From NCBI GenBank assembly GCA_958296105.1, contig OY282441.1, forward strand, positions 2,439,800 through 2,503,799: a DNA stretch of 64,000 nt, in the 5' to 3' direction. A program made the position numbers and the translations under genes. How positions within the stretch are numbered: the stretch's first letter is position 1; every line of letters begins with the position of its first letter. Below the pieces are notes generated by a model that did not search any database, was not told where the DNA came from, and saw only the letters and a list, made by a program, of their open reading frames with translations. Origin of the DNA: an uncultured Dehalococcoidia bacterium. Lineage in GTDB: Bacteria; Chloroflexota; Dehalococcoidia; Lucifugimonadales; UBA1123. Positions 61,421 to 64,000 of this stretch are shown piece after piece.

Positions 61421-62197
61421 CTATCTGAAGTCTTCGGCGTTGTCCTGCGGGGTATAGCCTAGAACTTCCCAGGCTCGGGGAGTGTCGTAGATCTTCCACG
61501 TGTTGGCTGATGCGCCGAAGAAGATGTCGCAGCCAACGCCTTCCACTTCGATGCAGCGGTCGACCATCGTCACGAGGTCGCGGCTGCTCAGCCAGCTTAC
61601 GAAGCTGCGCGCGTCCGAGCCGGGGCGGTCTTCGACGCTCATGGTTCCCAGTCGAATGCAGATGACCGTCATTCCGTACTCTTCGGCGTAGTACTTGCCG
61701 AGCGCCTCGCCGAATATCTTGCTGGCGGCGTAGGGTCCGTCCGGGCGCGTGGGCATCTCGTGGGTCACGAGCGGCGTATCGCTGGGATCGAGTCCGTCGT
61801 ACTCGCCCTCGGCAATCGAGCGCCATGGCTCGTCGCGCTCGTAGAATCCGTTTACGTGCATCGAGCTGAAGAACACCACGCGCGCCGCCCCGCCCTGACG
61901 CGCCGCCTCGAATACGTTCGCGCTGGCGCTCACGTTGTCAGGCAGAAGCAGGTCCCACCAGATGTCTGGCGTGTGTCTCGGCTCTGCGGCAAGGTGGACT
62001 ACGGTATCCACCCCCTGAAAGGCGGGCAAGACGGCATCGAAGTCGGTCAGGTCGGCAGTGAGTGAGCGGAAACCGTCCACGTCAACGTCCACGCGGTCCG
62101 TGCCGGAGAGATCGTACTTCTCCCCCAGTACATTGCGCAGGAAGGCTGCGATCCGTCCGGCCGCGCCCGTCAGCAGAACTTTCTGTCTCGTTGGCAT
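61421..62197 (-). CDS. NAD-dependent epimerase/dehydratase (extended SDR)
   Basis: A 258-residue protein with LLTGAAGRIAAFL (NAD loop), LAAEPRHTPD, the Ser of FFSSMHVNG, and the YAASK catalytic Tyr/Lys. It resembles the uronate dehydrogenase/UDP-glucose epimerase branch of short-chain dehydrogenases. The ATG at 62197 has AGGAGAC upstream. Substrate unknown. Confidence 0.87.
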   Translation of the reverse strand: MPTRQKVLLTGAAGRIAAFLRNVLGEKYDLSGTDRVDVDVDGFRSLTADLTDFDAVLPAFQGVDTVVHLAAEPRHTPDIWWDLLLPDNVSASANVFEAARQGGAARVVFFSSMHVNGFYERDEPWRSIAEGEYDGLDPSDTPLVTHEMPTRPDGPYAASKIFGEALGKYYAEEYGMTVICIRLGTMSVEDRPGSDARSFVSWLSSRDLVTMVDRCIEVEGVGCDIFFGASANTWKIYDTPRAWEVLGYTPQDNAEDFR

Positions 62198-62384
62198 GAT
62201 GTCTCCTTGTGACATGACAGATGACATGACAGGCCCAGCCCCTTGCTCTCGCTTCGAGGAATGCCGATCCGAAACTGAACATGAACCCCCGCCCTCGGCC
62301 GTCGTTCGCGCCCATGGCGGTCGCGGCTGCGATGGTTTGGCGCGCCGCCCTGCGTCGATCCCCGCAGGTCGAGATGAAACGGCG

Positions 62385-63512
62385 TCAGCTCAGCGTCCGC
62401 TCGAACACGTAGCGGCCCACGTCCCTGTTCTCTTGGAAATCGAACTCGGACAGGTCGCCATTGAAGCCGATGATCGGGATATCCCGCTCGTGGGCGGAGG
62501 CGTGCGAGCGCAGGCTGTGGCCCGCGCCTGTGTCGTTCCAGGACCCCTCCAGCTCCTTGGGACCAAAGACGGTTTCGGCGTCTCCCGTCACCACGAGGTC
62601 CCCGATTCTGTCGTAGTTTAGGCGCAGATCGGACGCCGCCTCCTCTCTGGCGTAGACACGCTCGACGCCCGGCGTCTCTTCCAGTATCCGAGCCGCCCTG
62701 TCCATACTGCCGTACTGCCCCGCGCGCATGTAGATGAACATGCAGCCGCCCAGGTTGTTGTGGTGGACAACGTACCGGTCCTTGATGATCGGCACCGCCT
62801 CGGCTCCGATGCCGCGCCGCGCCAGCACGTCGGACAGGTCGATCATCGCAGTCTTGGAGCTCATGCCGTGGTCGGCGGTGAGGAACAGCGTGACGTCTGG
62901 GTTGGCGTCCACCAGCTCCCCTATCGCGTCGTCCAAGATGGTGATGTGCCGCTGAGACTCCGGCTCCTCTGGCGCGTAGGTGTGCATGGCGAAGTCCGTA
63001 GTCGAGATGTAGACCAGATCCGCCGGCTCTCGCTTCATCGCGTGCGCCGCCGCGCGAATAGTCCAGCCGTTGACGTCCATCGAGTAGATGGGCGGCGGCT
63101 CGCCCACGCCGTCCACGACCCAGTCGAGCGGCTGCTCCGACGAAATGGCAGTGGACGCGCCATCGGACAGCAGCGTCCGCAGCTTGTCTTTGGAGGTGGA
63201 GAGAATAGACCTCGCCCCCAGTCGCTCCGCCCTCTGGAACATCGTCTCCGACAGGATGTACTTCCCAGATTCCATGTAGATGTCCTCGCCGGTCTCGCGC
63301 TCCATTCGGTAGTTGGAGCTGATCCCATGCTCGGACGGGTAGCGCCCCGTGACGATGGACACGTTGTTGACGTTGGTCACAGACGGCATCATGGATTTGC
63401 CCACAGTGTAGAATCCGTGCCGCGCCAGCGCCATCAGGTTCGGCGCTTCGCACGCTTGCAGATACTCGGGATCGAGTCCGTCCACAGTGATGATTACTGT
63501 CGTTCGCGGCAT
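62385..63512 (-). CDS. Alkaline phosphatase superfamily hydrolase, phosphonoacetate hydrolase (PhnA)-like
   Basis: A 375-residue metal-dependent hydrolase. The first Asp ligand is in VIITVDGLDPEYL, and the nucleophilic Thr in MMPSVTNVNNVSIVTGRYPS. Further ligands are in STTDFAMHTYAPEEP and LTADHGMSSKT. The TNxNNxSIVTGRxPSxHGI pattern is the PhnA/nucleotide pyrophosphatase one, so it may cleave a C-P bond or a phosphodiester. No other phosphonate gene is nearby. It is followed by an EVE-domain gene on the same strand. Confidence 0.82.
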   Translation of the reverse strand: MPRTTVIITVDGLDPEYLQACEAPNLMALARHGFYTVGKSMMPSVTNVNNVSIVTGRYPSEHGISSNYRMERETGEDIYMESGKYILSETMFQRAERLGARSILSTSKDKLRTLLSDGASTAISSEQPLDWVVDGVGEPPPIYSMDVNGWTIRAAAHAMKREPADLVYISTTDFAMHTYAPEEPESQRHITILDDAIGELVDANPDVTLFLTADHGMSSKTAMIDLSDVLARRGIGAEAVPIIKDRYVVHHNNLGGCMFIYMRAGQYGSMDRAARILEETPGVERVYAREEAASDLRLNYDRIGDLVVTGDAETVFGPKELEGSWNDTGAGHSLRSHASAHERDIPIIGFNGDLSEFDFQENRDVGRYVFERTLS

Positions 63513-63545
63513 GATTGGACACCACCGAGTGAGCTTTCGACTGAC

Positions 63546-64000
63546 CTAGAGAAGATGCGCGCCGCCCTGCTGTTTGCGCGCTTCGATGCGCTTCATCTCG
63601 CCTTCGATGAGGCGAAAATCCTTCTGCGGCAGCAGGTGAAGGCGGTCGAAGAATGCCAGCGGCCAGTCCTCCGGCGCCCAGCGCCTCACGTAGTCCAGCC
63701 TCGGAGCGAGCAGGAGCGCGTCTATGTAATCAGGCTCTTCCAAGACTATGTCCGGTCTGAGCTTGACCCGAAACGGAAAGCGTTCGCCGCAGACCGGCGA
63801 CCTGAACACCGGCGAGTCGTCTTCGAAGGAGTACGTGGTTATCGTCGCGGTGGCAGGCCATTTGCGGATGCCAGTAACGTAGAAGACGACCCTGTCGTTG
63901 GGAGACATGCGCTCTGCGCGCCGCTTGAATCTGCGCCCCATCCCGAACAGCGAAACTCCGATCTCACTGATGATCTCGTAGTTCTCGGGAGTCTCGACGA
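63546..64000 (-). CDS. EVE-domain protein (5' end outside window)
   Basis: The minus-strand frame is open to the window edge; beyond the first internal ATG (63941) it continues as VETPENYEIISEIGVSLFG, the usual start of EVE domains, which recognise modified bases. The core ERMSPNDRVVFYVTGIRKW and the C-terminal PEDWPLAFFDRLHLLPQKDF agree. About ten to twenty residues are missing at the N-terminus. Confidence 0.82.
   Translation of the reverse strand, partial: VETPENYEIISEIGVSLFGMGRRFKRRAERMSPNDRVVFYVTGIRKWPATATITTYSFEDDSPVFRSPVCGERFPFRVKLRPDIVLEEPDYIDALLLAPRLDYVRRWAPEDWPLAFFDRLHLLPQKDFRLIEGEMKRIEARKQQGGAHLL

Larger units (their letters stand above)
60213..61450. repeat. 620-bp tandem duplication carrying the Uma2 gene
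   Basis: Two units of 620 bases start at 60213 and 60833 with CATCTTCTCGTTCGCCTAGC or its near copy. At the end of the first unit (about 60801-60830) is a decayed copy of the epimerase 3' end. Confidence 0.9.

Overview
The window is bacterial, GC-rich and densely coded, with short intergenic gaps, four-base stop/start overlaps and frequent GTG/TTG starts. The gene set suggests a member of the Chloroflexota, perhaps SAR202/Dehalococcoidia-like: a form II CoxL-type molybdopterin oxidase, an F420-type LLM oxidoreductase, a solute-binding lipoprotein with a long Val/Glu/Lys-rich linker, PspAB next to HtpX, DUF951 and Rex. This placement is inference; there is no rRNA or tRNA in the window to test it.

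Layout. 1-7030: a molybdopterin hydroxylase cut by the window edge, a TcuA-like flavoprotein and modABC for molybdate uptake. 7041-10629: an orphan D12-class adenine methylase, an endonuclease III-like glycosylase, pyrF, DUF951 and a DUF151 nuclease. 10823-22758: the F1Fo ATP synthase operon atpI-B-E-F-H-A-[insert]-G-D-C. The insert between atpA and atpG (about 15.8-19.7 kb) holds a small unknown ORF, an N4-cytosine-type methylase, a CfrBI-family restriction enzyme and two hicB-hicA toxin-antitoxin modules separated by a restriction-enzyme fragment. 22944-25332: rex with a candidate autoregulatory operator, then citrate synthase and a small zinc-ribbon-like protein. 25568-27606: MidA-like methyltransferase and, convergent, TrmI. 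27651-32697 (minus): gcvT-gcvH-gcvPA-gcvPB followed by a peroxiredoxin with an in-frame TGA at the catalytic-cysteine position, which I read as a selenoprotein, with trmI last. 32837-36729: peptide/nickel-type ABC importer. 37249-45006: ftsH, LLM oxidoreductase, amidohydrolase, Trm112-like, CopD-like, TlpA-like and glyS. 45220-46922: four tandem paralogues of a small membrane coiled-coil protein. 47083-51546: FAD/Fe-S dehydrogenase, a GreA-like protein with an extra N-terminal domain, and an Lrp/AsnC regulator. 51824-56623: ABM monooxygenase, GMC oxidoreductase, small ORF, RACo-like ferredoxin/ASKHA protein and D-2-hydroxyacid dehydrogenase. 56620-64000: macrodomain, YbaK, PspAB (apparent CTG start), HtpX, VOC, two Uma2 copies, epimerase, PhnA-like phosphatase and a truncated EVE-domain gene.

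A theme through the window is local tandem duplication whose unit takes in the edge of a neighbouring gene: the leaders of atpF, atpG and gcvPA, the Trm112 3' end (56-bp repeat), the epimerase 3' end (620-bp Uma2 unit), the hicBA module (892-bp spacing), the four coiled-coil paralogues, and a 26-bp repeat upstream of htpX. A CCCTCTCCC/GGGAGAGGG palindrome family sits in the intergenic gaps of the atp and gcv operons.

The strongest points for follow-up are the predicted selenocysteine peroxiredoxin with candidate SECIS hairpins, and the restriction-modification plus mosaic hicBA insertion inside the ATP synthase operon.
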